Source: Thalassorhabdus alkalitolerans (GTDB lineage: Bacteria; Bacillota; Bacilli; Bacillales; Marinococcaceae). From it: 64,000 nt of DNA. The notes below the pieces were generated by a model. It made no database searches, had not been told where the DNA came from, and saw nothing but the letters and a program-made list of their open reading frames with translations. The DNA is taken from assembly GCF_042656585.1 (NCBI RefSeq), contig NZ_JBHSPG010000023.1; one strand, given 5' to 3'. Shown piece by piece: positions 1-8,823 of this stretch (position 1 is its first letter; the number at the start of each line of letters is the position of its first letter). The translations under genes and the position numbers were made by a program.

Positions 1-776
1 GTAGCTGGAATTCTTTGATCCTCAGTTAGGAAATTGTCATTGTATGTCTCAATCATTTCTTTAAACAAAGAAATGGATTGACTGTAATGGTGGCTGTTGC
101 TGTTTGATGCACCGATTTCTTTTACACTTTTCAAGAACGCTTTTACATCAGGAAAAAGCTCAACGTGCCTTTCTTCTGTTCCGTGGAAGGAGAAATGTTC
201 TTTATCTATACCGGCCTCTAACATAGCAAAGAGATCCTGTAATGAATAAAAATCCTGGCTGACCTTCACTCTTTTGTTATAAGAAAGTCGTTCAACTGCC
301 CATTTCACAGCTTGGTTCAGTTCACAAAAGGTAGAGGAGCCGAAGGTGGAAAAAAGAAATAAGCCTCCCTCATTTACATGCCTGCACGTTTTAACGAGAG
401 TTTCCGGAAGGTAATTGAACCATTGAAAAGCGGCATTCGAAATAACTAAGTCATAGGTGTTTTCAAAAGTGAACTCTTCAAAATCTGCACAATGAAAGGA
501 AACATTATCATTGGTAACATACCTTTTTGCTGTCTCAACCATTCCTGGAGCCAGATCGACAGCATCAATTGAAGCGTCAGGATACACATTTGCAAGCTTT
601 TTTGTCATGGTGCCTGTCCCAGAGCCAATTTCTAAAATGGAAAGAGGTTGTTTTTCCAGTTGGTTCTCACAATAATCAAGAAGATGATTGGCCATTTTTC
701 TTTGTACGATTGCATGGTCATTATAGGTTGCTGCTTTGTCGGAAAATCTTTTTTTTACAAGTGTTTTATTTATCAT
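1..776 (-). CDS. bioC: BioC, malonyl-ACP O-methyltransferase (partial, runs off the window start)
   Basis: Methylates malonyl-ACP with S-adenosylmethionine so that fatty acid synthesis can build the pimeloyl chain of biotin. My translation from the ATG at 776 shows a class I SAM methyltransferase fold: the glycine-rich motif I LEIGSGTG at about residues 48-55 and an acidic segment IDAVDLAPGM typical of BioC/UbiE-like enzymes. About 258 residues are visible and the C-terminus lies outside the window. Its ATG overlaps the bioH stop codon (ATGA), so the two genes are translationally coupled. Context (bioF, bioH) makes BioC much more likely than another methyltransferase. Confidence 0.88.
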   Translation of the reverse strand, partial: MINKTLVKKRFSDKAATYNDHAIVQRKMANHLLDYCENQLEKQPLSILEIGSGTGTMTKKLANVYPDASIDAVDLAPGMVETAKRYVTNDNVSFHCADFEEFTFENTYDLVISNAAFQWFNYLPETLVKTCRHVNEGGLFLFSTFGSSTFCELNQAVKWAVERLSYNKRVKVSQDFYSLQDLFAMLEAGIDKEHFSFHGTEERHVELFPDVKAFLKSVKEIGASNSNSHHYSQSISLFKEMIETYNDNFLTEDQRIPA

Positions 777-1498
777 GACACGACCTCACTGGTACAAGTA
801 ATAATCTTAGCTGACGTCTCTGGTAATGAGAAAAAAGGTAAGTGGCCGCACTCTAATTCGTGAAATGTACCATCAGGTAAATGACCTGCCAGGTTGATGC
901 CAGCTTCTATTGGTATAATCCTGTCGTATTTTCCATGAATAATGTGGACGGGAACATGTATGCAGTGAAGCTTTTCTCTTACGTCTTTTTCAAGTAAATA
1001 ATCAAGTCCGATCTTCAAATCCGTTAGAGGCTTGTTTCGTTGAGTTTGCTGCTTGAAAAAGGAATCTAAGGAATGTTTTTCTTTATCGGTTCTTGAAAAC
1101 ATTTTCCGGTGAAAGGACTCAAGGACAGTGTCTGCATTTGCTGTTAGACTGTCTCTCATTTTTTCAACCGAGCGATTACTCCATCCATAAGAAACATTGG
1201 CTGCAGAATCCTTTGTGAATCGGGGCGTTGCGCTAAAAAGATACATGTTTTCTATATTGCCAACTTTCTTTGAAGCTGCCTCGAGGGCTGCAATTGAGCC
1301 TAATGACCAAGCAATAAGAGTAACAGAGTCGAATTTTTGCAGTGTTTCTTCAACTCTCTGGTCAATATCCTCGACAGAGGAAAGATGAAACCAGGAAAGG
1401 TACTCTATATGAACCTTTTTCGGCAGGAAAGGAAGAAGAGGCTCCCAAATTGTCTCGTTCATAGCCCATCCTGTTAAAAAGATAAAAGCAGAACTCAT
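773..1498 (-). CDS. bioH: BioH-like pimeloyl-ACP methyl ester carboxylesterase
   Basis: An alpha/beta hydrolase of 241 residues that should remove the methyl group from pimeloyl-ACP methyl ester, ending the BioC-started chain building in biotin synthesis. The nucleophile elbow is WSLGS (Ser65), the acid is Asp192 in GKYDR and the histidine is His219 in CGHLPF. I chose the ATG at 1498 rather than the upstream start because it has a GGGGTGAT site just before it and overlaps the bioF stop codon. It lies between bioF and bioC, both overlapping by a few bases. Enzyme class is clear; the BioH role rests on the operon. Confidence 0.85.
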   Translation of the reverse strand: MSSAFIFLTGWAMNETIWEPLLPFLPKKVHIEYLSWFHLSSVEDIDQRVEETLQKFDSVTLIAWSLGSIAALEAASKKVGNIENMYLFSATPRFTKDSAANVSYGWSNRSVEKMRDSLTANADTVLESFHRKMFSRTDKEKHSLDSFFKQQTQRNKPLTDLKIGLDYLLEKDVREKLHCIHVPVHIIHGKYDRIIPIEAGINLAGHLPDGTFHELECGHLPFFSLPETSAKIITCTSEVVS

Positions 1499-2691
1499 GT
1501 TATCACCCCGAGTTCTTTTCCAATTCTTTTTATGACCTGGCATGCGCTTATCAAATCTTCATCACTGTGAACAGCCATAGTGCTTAAACGTATTCTTGCT
1601 TCCCCAGGGGGAACGGTAGGAGGTCGGATAGCAACAGCAGATATTCCTTCTTCCATAAGCAAAGAACTGAAGGTGAGGGTGGTTTCATTGTCTCCTGTCA
1701 GGATAGGAACAATATGAGAATCAGATAAACAGGTATTAAAGCCTGCTTCAGTTAGTATGCTTCGTACCAGCTTGCTTTTTTGAAGCAGGTTCCTGCGTCT
1801 TTCTTCATCTTTCTGCACTAGAGTTATAGAAGCCTGAATGGCTCCAAGAACAGAAGGAGGGAGGCCGGTAGAAAAAATAAAACTTCTCATTTTATTTACC
1901 AGGTACTGAATCACAATCTGATCCGCCACCACATATGCCCCGAATGAACCTAAGGCTTTTCCGCAAGTCCCTACAAACAGGTCGATTTCCTCGTCCACCT
2001 TTTGCTGGTAGGAGTAACCCCGGCCAAAAGGTCCGTATATACCGCTGCTGTGTGCTTCATCAACAATTAAAAATGCTCCGTAATGTTTTTTTAACGTAAC
2101 TATGTCCTCTAACGGGGCAAAATCACCATCCATGCTGAAAAGGCTGTCTGTAATAATAATCTTGTTTTCTATATCTTTGTCTTTTTTTAAAAGGCTTTCA
2201 AGATGGTTCATGTCATTGTGGTTATAACGTCTTTTCTTTGCTCTGCTTAAAACAATGCCGTCAATGATACTAGCGTGATTTAACTTGTCACTGTAGACAA
2301 CGGCATTTCTGGAAGCAAGCGCAGATATAGCCCCTACATTTGCAGTGTAGCCGTTATGTACAATTAAAGCAGAATCACGTTGCTTCCATGATGTAATAGC
2401 TTGTTCAGTTTCTTCATAAAGTGGGTGGCTGCCCACGATGAGACGAGAGGAGGAAGCACTGGCTCCATAATCATGAATGGCTTGTAAAGCACCTTGTTTT
2501 ACTTCAGGATGGCCGGCTAAACCTAAATAGTCATTAGACGAAAAGTTAAGCATTAGTTTACCATTTCTTCGTATCCACCCCTTTTCTAACGGTTTATGAG
2601 AAACAAGACTTCTTGTTAGTGACTGTTTTGCTATGTCTTCTAACTCATTATTGATAGTCTGATAGAGAGGTGACTTTGTCCTTTGCCTCAT
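1495..2691 (-). CDS. bioF: 8-amino-7-oxononanoate synthase
   Basis: Pyridoxal-phosphate enzyme that condenses a pimeloyl thioester with L-alanine to 8-amino-7-oxononanoate, the first ring-building step of biotin synthesis. The 398-residue protein has the alpha-oxoamine synthase signature: DEAHSSG from residue 211, and the PLP lysine Lys245 in GTCGKALGS. N-terminal FSSNDYLGLAG (residues 50-60) is also typical. The ATG at 2691 follows an AGGTGA site. It is the first gene of the visible operon bioF-bioH-bioC and lies behind a BirA-like operator. No bioW is visible, so the pimelate part probably follows the BioC/BioH route. Confidence 0.93.
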   Translation of the reverse strand: MRQRTKSPLYQTINNELEDIAKQSLTRSLVSHKPLEKGWIRRNGKLMLNFSSNDYLGLAGHPEVKQGALQAIHDYGASASSSRLIVGSHPLYEETEQAITSWKQRDSALIVHNGYTANVGAISALASRNAVVYSDKLNHASIIDGIVLSRAKKRRYNHNDMNHLESLLKKDKDIENKIIITDSLFSMDGDFAPLEDIVTLKKHYGAFLIVDEAHSSGIYGPFGRGYSYQQKVDEEIDLFVGTCGKALGSFGAYVVADQIVIQYLVNKMRSFIFSTGLPPSVLGAIQASITLVQKDEERRRNLLQKSKLVRSILTEAGFNTCLSDSHIVPILTGDNETTLTFSSLLMEEGISAVAIRPPTVPPGEARIRLSTMAVHSDEDLISACQVIKRIGKELGVIT

Positions 2692-2735
2692 AGTTTCACC
2701 TGCCTTTTCTTCCTATCATACAAGATAAGTTAAAT

Positions 2736-2769
2736 AATGTTAACCATTAAATTTAAAAGGTTAACAATT
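2736..2769. promoter_or_regulatory. BirA (biotin repressor) operator candidate
   Basis: An inverted repeat with arms AATGTTAACC and GGTTAACAATT separated by 13 bases sits about 45 bases upstream of bioF. Bacillus-type BirA sites have GTTAAC half-sites in this arrangement. The position between bioF and the divergent mqnB fits repression of the biotin operon by biotinoyl-AMP-bound BirA. The match is seen directly; the binding is inferred. Confidence 0.8.
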
Positions 2770-2880
2770 AACGATGGAACGGGTAAGAAACTGTTTCAGG
2801 AATTAGAGACCAGCTCAAAGACATGGTATGATTGAATGGGAAAAATACTTACCTAATAGGCTGCCAGTGGAGGTCGCTTT

Positions 2881-3567
2881 ATGAAACAGAAACAACAAAA
2901 GAATCAATCAAGGATAGAAGATAAGCATGTTCTTATCGTTACCTCTGTAGAGGCTGAAAAAGAGGCAGTAAAACGAGGGCTTCAAAATACCGGAAAATTT
3001 ACCGTCATTACAGGAGGGGTCGGCCCTATGGCCGCAGCGGCAAGTACTGCGGAAGCTATTGCCGCCCACCCATATGATTATGTAGTAGTGATGGGTATTG
3101 CAGGCGGCTTTAAAGGGAGAGCGCCGGTCCGGTCTATTGTTGTAGCGACAGAGTTAATAGCTTCCGATATGGGGGCGGAAACCGAGGATACGTTTTTAAG
3201 CCTTGATGACTTAGGCCTTGGTACTTCTTCCATAGAAGCCGATCGTGCTATATCGGAAGACCTTGCCCTTTGCTTTAACCATAGGCAGGTTCCAGTATAC
3301 CGGGGTGCTGTTTTAACTTCTGCGACCGTTACGGGAACGAAACAGAAAGAAGAGGTACTGAGGAGACGTTATCCTAATGCTGCAGCTGAAGCAATGGAAG
3401 GGTTCGGGGCAGCTACTGCTGCCGCGCAAAGGGGCATACCAATTCTTGAAATCCGCTCTATTTCTAATGAAGTTGGGCCAAGAAACAGAGAGGCCTGGGA
3501 TATAAAAGGAGCGCTCTCTTCCTTAGAGACAGCTGGCGCAGTTTTAAAGGAGGCTTTTCTAAAATGA
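2881..3567 (+). CDS. mqnB: Futalosine hydrolase MqnB
   Basis: Cleaves futalosine (or the related 6-amino-6-deoxyfutalosine-derived nucleoside) to dehypoxanthine futalosine and the free base in the futalosine route to menaquinone. The 228-residue protein belongs to the nucleoside phosphorylase / MTA-SAH nucleosidase superfamily: TGGVGPM at residues 44-50, VVVMGIAGG at 68-76 and AMEGFG at 171-176, where the glutamate is the ribose-binding residue of the family. The tail RSISNEVGPRNREAWD (192-207) is the feature I associate with MqnB rather than MtnN. Its last codons overlap mqnD, the next pathway enzyme, which makes the assignment strong. Confidence 0.9.
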   Translation: MKQKQQKNQSRIEDKHVLIVTSVEAEKEAVKRGLQNTGKFTVITGGVGPMAAAASTAEAIAAHPYDYVVVMGIAGGFKGRAPVRSIVVATELIASDMGAETEDTFLSLDDLGLGTSSIEADRAISEDLALCFNHRQVPVYRGAVLTSATVTGTKQKEEVLRRRYPNAAAEAMEGFGAATAAAQRGIPILEIRSISNEVGPRNREAWDIKGALSSLETAGAVLKEAFLK

Positions 3568-4391
3568 ATATTGCATACTCATCGTGTCCAAATGATACAT
3601 TTGTATTTCATGCCTGGGCTCATGGATTACTGCCTGAGGCACCAAAGCTTAATGTTACATACGCTGATATTGATAAAACAAACCAGTGGGCTATGAATAA
3701 GGAAGGGCCTGAGATTATGAAGATTTCCTTTGGAGCCCTCCCATGGGTATTAGACGATTACAATCTGATTCCTTGCGGGGGTGCTCTGGGAAGAGGGTGT
3801 GGACCTCTCGTTTTGTTGAAAGACCAAAGTGAAAACCCCGCTTCCCTTTCTGGAAAAAAAGTTGCTGTTCCCAGTGAGAGATCGACAGCTTATTTGCTAT
3901 TTCGTTTATGGGCCGCGCAAAACGTCCCAGATGGATTGGGAGAAATTGTGGTCCTTCCTTTTAATGAAATTATGCCAGCAGTCCGAGATGGGAAAATTGA
4001 TGCCGGGCTTGTGATACATGAAGCCAGGTTTACATATCAACACTACAATTTATGCTTGATGGCAGACTTAGGAGAGTGGTGGGAAAAGGATACTGGGCTG
4101 CCAATTCCCTTAGGAGCGATTATTGCCCGGCGTTCCCTTAACGTGGATGACGTAACAAAATGGATCAGAAAATCGGTACAGTACGCCTGGTCCAATCCTG
4201 CTGAGTCTGATGCATATGTTATGGAGCATGCTCAGGAAATGTCTGCTGAAGTAGCAAAACAGCACATTGACTTATATGTAAACAAGTTTACTGAAGACTT
4301 AGGAGAAGAAGGGTATGCTGCTGTAAGAGCTTTATTAGGTAGAGCTGCCAAAGAAGGACTGGTACCGTCTATAAGTGGAGGTTCTTTGTAA
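3564..4391 (+). CDS. mqnD: 1,4-dihydroxy-6-naphthoate synthase MqnD
   Basis: Converts cyclic dehypoxanthine futalosine to 1,4-dihydroxy-6-naphthoate in the futalosine menaquinone pathway. The 275-residue protein has the periplasmic-binding-protein-like fold of the family. Its N-terminus IAYSSCPNDTFVFHAW is diagnostic, and LVIHEARFTY lies near residue 150. The ATG overlaps the mqnB stop (ATGA) and follows an AAAGGAGG site. mqnA, mqnC and mqnE are not in this window. Stands on motif and operon together. Confidence 0.93.
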   Translation: MNIAYSSCPNDTFVFHAWAHGLLPEAPKLNVTYADIDKTNQWAMNKEGPEIMKISFGALPWVLDDYNLIPCGGALGRGCGPLVLLKDQSENPASLSGKKVAVPSERSTAYLLFRLWAAQNVPDGLGEIVVLPFNEIMPAVRDGKIDAGLVIHEARFTYQHYNLCLMADLGEWWEKDTGLPIPLGAIIARRSLNVDDVTKWIRKSVQYAWSNPAESDAYVMEHAQEMSAEVAKQHIDLYVNKFTEDLGEEGYAAVRALLGRAAKEGLVPSISGGSL

Positions 4392-4402
4392 CAGACGAGA
4401 AA

Positions 4403-4433
4403 AATCCGGCTTCCTTTGAGAAGAAGCCGGATT
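4403..4433 (-). terminator. Intrinsic terminator for the MFS gene
   Basis: Stem AATCCGGCTT / AAGCCGGATT with a short loop. On the minus strand it is followed by a run of T, which fits termination of the MFS gene at 4468-5724. It may also slow transcription leaving mqnD. Confidence 0.7.
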
Positions 4434-4467
4434 AGTCCTCTGGTTGTTTGTAGAAAAGCGAGTACAT

Positions 4468-5724
4468 TCAGATGTGAGGAGCTGTTTCTTTCCACTGTTT
4501 TCTTTGTGAAGCCTGGAGATAGACAGCCCCGGCACCGGCTATGAATGTAAGAACTGCTGAGAGCAGGAAAGCACTTAAGTAGGACTGAGTATAGTCAATA
4601 AGAAAGCCTGTAATAATTGGAGAAATAAGCTGCCCTATGCTGAATAGCAAAGTAATAAATCCCATAGCTACCGGCACAAATTTCACTCTGACGTAATCTC
4701 CCGCGCTTGCGTTCATTATTGTTGGCACGCCCCAAAGCGTTATTCCGTATAAAAGAACCTGTACCAAAATAAGCCCGGTGTGGGTGGAAATGCTCAAAAA
4801 CACCAGCATAAAAAACTGGATAAAATAAACGAAAGCAAGAGCCGGCATTCTCCCAATTTTGTCAGAGACGGAGCCCCAAATAAAGCCGCTGACTATACTG
4901 GCTGCTCCGGCAGCAGCAAAAAACAGTCCAGCCTGGCTGCTGTTAAACCCTCTGTCGACAATGAGGTAATCAACGAGGAAGGTAGAAAAAATTAAGTAGG
5001 CAATTCCCCACAAGAAATAGAGAATACCAATAAACCATAAGGTCTTATTGCGATACACAGTATCTGTTTTTAATACTTCCTCCGCTTCCTCACGAGCGGC
5101 CGGGTTCTTCTTTTCTTTACTGGAAGCTATGGGGCTCAGGTTGATATCAGACGGAGTATTTCGTAGAAAAAGAACATGCAAAACGGCGATTATAATTACT
5201 GTGATGGATAAGATATACCAGCTGAGCCGCCATCCTGTACCGTCGGCAATTTCAACGATAACTGGAACCACAATACCGCTGAATACAATGCCAAAGCCTG
5301 CTCCGGCCATGACAATCCCCATTACCATTCCACGCATTTTAGGGGAAAACCATTGGCCGATTAACCCAAGGGACGGGACATATGCTCCACCGCTTCCTAC
5401 CCCAATGAAAAAGCAGCCGATGTAAGCATGAACAAAGGATGAAGCATTTGCAGTAACAATCATTGCTAAACCAATAAGAAGTAAGGAAAATATAATGACT
5501 CGTTTGGCTTGAAACCGAATGACAAAATAACCGACACTAGTAACTGAAAGTAAGTATCCTAGGAAGATGGATGAGGCAATGAGCCCGGTTTCACGGTAAT
5601 CAAAGTGAAGGCCTTCTCTCATAAATGGAAGAATGGCTCCAAATGAAAAACGCCCAAATCCTAAGCAGGCAAACACACTGAGTACGATTAGAAACAGGAT
5701 CAGCCACCCTTTATGTACGCGCAT
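4468..5724 (-). CDS. Major facilitator superfamily transporter, substrate unknown
   Basis: A 418-residue inner membrane carrier with about 12 hydrophobic segments. The N-terminal half carries GFGRFSFGAILPFM and the central half SVSDKIGRMPAL, which matches the loop motif of MFS carriers. I cannot name the substrate; the overall look is like the YbfB/YjiJ or oxalate-formate-like branches. The start at 5724 follows TAAGGAGCTGAG. It is a single-gene unit, convergent with mqnBD and divergent from the nitroreductase, so neighbours do not tell its role. Confidence 0.8.
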   Translation of the reverse strand: MRVHKGWLILFLIVLSVFACLGFGRFSFGAILPFMREGLHFDYRETGLIASSIFLGYLLSVTSVGYFVIRFQAKRVIIFSLLLIGLAMIVTANASSFVHAYIGCFFIGVGSGGAYVPSLGLIGQWFSPKMRGMVMGIVMAGAGFGIVFSGIVVPVIVEIADGTGWRLSWYILSITVIIIAVLHVLFLRNTPSDINLSPIASSKEKKNPAAREEAEEVLKTDTVYRNKTLWFIGILYFLWGIAYLIFSTFLVDYLIVDRGFNSSQAGLFFAAAGAASIVSGFIWGSVSDKIGRMPALAFVYFIQFFMLVFLSISTHTGLILVQVLLYGITLWGVPTIMNASAGDYVRVKFVPVAMGFITLLFSIGQLISPIITGFLIDYTQSYLSAFLLSAVLTFIAGAGAVYLQASQRKQWKETAPHI

Positions 5725-5851
5725 AATTCTCAGCTCCTTACATACTAAGAATAGGTATAATGTGCTGGCTTGTCCATTCTTTTAAGCAAGGTTTTGGCAG
5801 AGAAGAAGAACGGGTTAAATTTAATTTAACTTTATATGGGAGGGAAACGTA

Positions 5852-6439
5852 ATGGATGTACTTGAAGCAATTAAAACAAGAAGAAGCACAGGCCTGGTTT
5901 CACAGGAGCCTGTACCTGAGAGCCTCATTGAACAAATACTTGAAGCAGGAACCTGGGCCCCAAGTCATCACCAGACCGAGCCGTGGAAGTTCTTTGTCAT
6001 GACAGGGGAGGGGAGAAAACCTTTAGGAGAAGTGCTGGCAGACATTGCAAAAGAGGGAATGGACGAACCTTCTTCAGAGGAAAATATAAAAAAGCTTGAG
6101 AAAACAAAAGAAAAGCCCTTCAGAGCCCCTGTAGTGATAGCAGTTGCTGTTGAACCTAGCGATAATCCTAAAGCGATTCAAGTGGAAGAGTACGGTGCTG
6201 TATTTGCTGCCACTCAAAATATGCTTCTAGCTGCCCATGCTTTAGGGCTGGGAGGATTCTGGAGGACAGGAAAACCATGCTACCATTCAAAAATGAAAAA
6301 GCTTTTTGGTCTTTCTGAAAATGGCGATATCCTGGGTTTTCTTTACATCGGATATCCTCAAAAAAAGAACCCTGAAGGGAAAAGAAGACCTTACCATGAA
6401 AGTACAAAGTGGATACAAAAGGAAGATGATTTCAATTAA
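5852..6439 (+). CDS. Nitroreductase-family FMN protein (YdjA-like)
   Basis: A 195-residue member of the nitroreductase fold, which uses FMN and NAD(P)H to reduce nitro-aromatics, quinones or similar compounds. The N-terminus IKTRRSTG carries the FMN phosphate-binding arginines, followed by AGTWAPSHHQTEPW, GLGGFWRTG and FLYIGYPQ, an arrangement I know from YdjA-type reductases. The ATG follows GGGAGGG. It stands alone between a divergent MFS gene and the aminotransferase, so its physiological substrate is not suggested by context. Confidence 0.85.
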   Translation: MDVLEAIKTRRSTGLVSQEPVPESLIEQILEAGTWAPSHHQTEPWKFFVMTGEGRKPLGEVLADIAKEGMDEPSSEENIKKLEKTKEKPFRAPVVIAVAVEPSDNPKAIQVEEYGAVFAATQNMLLAAHALGLGGFWRTGKPCYHSKMKKLFGLSENGDILGFLYIGYPQKKNPEGKRRPYHESTKWIQKEDDFN

Positions 6440-6511
6440 CCAGCAGGGCACTTCCTGCTTGCTTTGATATACTGTTACTCATTGACAACATAATACCGAG
6501 GAGTGGAAGTC

Positions 6512-7585
6512 ATGTCCGAACCGATTTTAGATATTACCCAAAGCCCACATAAGAAAGCAAAGCCGGATCCTGAACATTTGAGCTTCGGAAAAGTTTTTAC
6601 CGACCATATGCTTACCATGGAATTTTCCAGAGATAAAGGGTGGCATAGTCCGCAAATCGTCCCTTATGAACCTGTGTCTCTTGACCCGGCAGCGATGATC
6701 CTTCATTACGGACAAACCGTGTTTGAAGGCCTTAAAGCTTATCGGGGGGCTGATAATCAAATCCTGCTGTTCCGCCCGAAAAAGAACTTTGAACGCTTAA
6801 ACCGTTCCAGTGACAGGATGAGTATTCCTCCTGTCAATGAAGAACTGATGCTGGAATACTTAAAGCAGCTGATCAGCCTTGAAAAAGACTGGGTACCGGC
6901 AGCGGAAGGTACATCCTTATACATTCGCCCTTTCATTATTGCAACTGAACCAAACTTAGCGGTCGCGCCATCCTATTCATACACGTTAATGATTATTTTA
7001 TCCCCGGTAGGTTCCTACTACCCGGAAGGGATACATCCAGTCAGCATTAACGTAGAATCTGAATACACAAGAGCAGTGAGAGGCGGAACAGGAACGGCGA
7101 AAACAGCCGGGAATTATTCAGCTGCCTACAAAGCTCAGGAAAGGGCAACAGAAAAGGGGCACGCTCAAGTTCTTTGGCTTGATGGCGTTGAAAAGAAATA
7201 TATTGAAGAAGTAGGCAGCATGAACGTTTTCTTTAAAATCAAGGGTGAAGTTATTACTCCCGAGCTCAGCGGCAGTATTTTGGAAGGGATTACCAGAACT
7301 TCTATCATTGAGATGCTGAAAGATTGGAAAATACCTGTAAGTGAAAGAAAGATCACCATGGAAGAAATCCATCAGGCTTATGAGGAAGGAACCCTGGAGG
7401 AAGCGTTTGGTACTGGGACGGCAGCTGTCATCTCGCCAATCGGTGAGCTTCATTGGGAAGACAAAGCGATGGTGATCAACCACAGACAGACAGGCGAATT
7501 ATCCAGATCCTTATATGATACGTTAACAAGTATTCAAACGGGCAAGCTTGAAGATCCTTACGGATGGACAATAAAAATAGACTAA
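6512..7585 (+). CDS. ilvE: Branched-chain amino acid aminotransferase
   Basis: PLP enzyme of fold type IV that interconverts leucine, isoleucine and valine with their 2-oxo acids. Family features are GQTVFEGLKAYR near residue 70, RPF...TEPNLAV, GGTGTAKTAGNYSAAY containing the PLP lysine region, and EEVGSMNVFF before the phosphate-binding GTGTAAVISP segment. The length of 357 residues is typical of the B. subtilis YbgE/YwaA type. I chose ATG 6512 over an in-frame GTG at 6503 because GAGGAG lies 8 bases before it and overlaps the GTG. An intrinsic terminator follows directly. Confidence 0.93.
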   Translation: MSEPILDITQSPHKKAKPDPEHLSFGKVFTDHMLTMEFSRDKGWHSPQIVPYEPVSLDPAAMILHYGQTVFEGLKAYRGADNQILLFRPKKNFERLNRSSDRMSIPPVNEELMLEYLKQLISLEKDWVPAAEGTSLYIRPFIIATEPNLAVAPSYSYTLMIILSPVGSYYPEGIHPVSINVESEYTRAVRGGTGTAKTAGNYSAAYKAQERATEKGHAQVLWLDGVEKKYIEEVGSMNVFFKIKGEVITPELSGSILEGITRTSIIEMLKDWKIPVSERKITMEEIHQAYEEGTLEEAFGTGTAAVISPIGELHWEDKAMVINHRQTGELSRSLYDTLTSIQTGKLEDPYGWTIKID

Positions 7586-7588
7586 AAA

Positions 7589-7622
7589 AGAGAACGAGGT
7601 GACAAGCCTCGTTCTTTTTTTA
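7589..7622 (+). terminator. Intrinsic terminator after ilvE
   Basis: Stem AGAACGAGG / CCTCGTTCT with a 7-base loop, flanked by A run and T run, so it may work in both directions (ilvE and the cyd operon). Confidence 0.9.
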
Positions 7623-7638
7623 TGCCCAGCGTGTAAGG

Positions 7639-7758
7639 TTAATGAAAGAAACGACTGATAAATGATAATAGCATGATCCCGGCAATTACAAAGCAGACAA
7701 TGACCAGGACTTTTTCTTGATCTGTCGTTTTCTTTCCCTGTTCTGTATTTTCATTCAT
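7639..7758 (-). CDS. Small single-pass membrane protein at the end of the cyd cluster
   Basis: My translation gives 39 residues with a polar N-terminus (MNENTEQGKKTTDQ) and one hydrophobic helix (VLVIVCFVIAGIMLLSFI) ending in SRFFH. The ATG at 7758 has a strong AGGAGG site and starts 40 bases after the cydB stop; the stop codon is just before the shared terminator. This is a well-formed last gene of the cyd operon. I do not recognise the family. Its size and position resemble the small accessory subunits of cytochrome bd (CydX, CydS), but a cydS-like gene is already present upstream of cydA, so the role is open. Confidence 0.65.
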   Translation of the reverse strand: MNENTEQGKKTTDQEKVLVIVCFVIAGIMLLSFISRFFH

Positions 7759-7797
7759 ATAATAACCTCCTGCCATAAGCGAGTGAAAACATTGCCG

Positions 7798-8805
7798 TTA
7801 TCTTCCCCGTGCGTATTCAGCATTAAAGATAAACAATCTCATTAAGAGAAACAGAGAAGGGACGAGAAGAAGAAGACCTGCAAGGAAAGCAAGAATAAGG
7901 GAGATACCCATTTCCGGACTGGTGACATTTTCATAAATGGTAATATGCGGGTAGAGAATGTAGGGAAGATGAGTGTATCCATAACCAAAAAATGCAAATC
8001 CATATTGGAAACAAACTAAGAGAAAAGCAATCCCCATAAATTTTCTTTTATATATACAGAGGATCGCTGCTAAAAATGCCAGCAAAGATAATACAAACAA
8101 CCAACCTTCCTCCACCATAGCCTGAAAATGCTCAGGATTATGGGTGCTTAAGGTTAAAAACACTAAAAAGCTCAAAAAAATGGTAGGTCCTCCCCAAATT
8201 AAAGAAAATTTCCTCATGAGTTCAAAGGCATCCTTATCTTTCGCTACGTTGGCGTAATAGGTTAAAAATGAGGCACTGATAAAAAGGACACTAACAATCG
8301 CAAGCATAACGACAATCCATGAATACGGACTTACAAACAGTTCACCTAGAAGCAGCTGGACATTTGAATCGTCCACAGTGATGAATCCACCTTCTGAAAT
8401 GGTTAAGACAGTTGATAAAGCTGCTGGGATCAAAAGCCCTGTAATACCGTACAAAAATAAATATACGTTGCTTTCTCTGGCACCATAGTTCGCAAACGCA
8501 TAAAATGACCCTCGGATAGCAAGAAGCACTAAAGCAATGCTGCCTGGAACAAGTAGAGCCGTTCCAAAGTAAAAGGCTGAAGCCGGAAAAAAACCGACCA
8601 GGCCAATCATAAAAAATACAAGGAATACATTGGTGACTTCCCATACAGGCGAAAGGTAACGGTCAATCACCTGCCTGATTGTATGCTTTTTGTTTGTCAC
8701 CTTGGCATAGTAGGAATAAAACCCAGCTCCAAAATCTATCGAACCGATAATCAGGTATCCATATAAAAACACCCACAAGATTGAAATACCGATTGTTTCT
8801 ATCAC
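7798..8805 (-). CDS. cydB: Cytochrome bd ubiquinol/menaquinol oxidase subunit II
   Basis: Membrane subunit of the cytochrome bd terminal oxidase, which passes electrons from quinol to oxygen without pumping protons. About 335 residues with eight or nine hydrophobic helices. The N-terminal ILWVFLYGYLIIGSIDFGAG is the family signature seen in CydB/YthB. I prefer the GTG at 8805, which has TAGGTG six bases upstream; an in-frame GTG at 8814 overlaps that site. It follows cydA by 18 bases and is followed by a 39-residue membrane protein. Confidence 0.9.
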   Translation of the reverse strand: MIETIGISILWVFLYGYLIIGSIDFGAGFYSYYAKVTNKKHTIRQVIDRYLSPVWEVTNVFLVFFMIGLVGFFPASAFYFGTALLVPGSIALVLLAIRGSFYAFANYGARESNVYLFLYGITGLLIPAALSTVLTISEGGFITVDDSNVQLLLGELFVSPYSWIVVMLAIVSVLFISASFLTYYANVAKDKDAFELMRKFSLIWGGPTIFLSFLVFLTLSTHNPEHFQAMVEEGWLFVLSLLAFLAAILCIYKRKFMGIAFLLVCFQYGFAFFGYGYTHLPYILYPHITIYENVTSPEMGISLILAFLAGLLLLVPSLFLLMRLFIFNAEYARGR

Positions 8806-8823
8806 ACCGAGCACCTACTTTTT

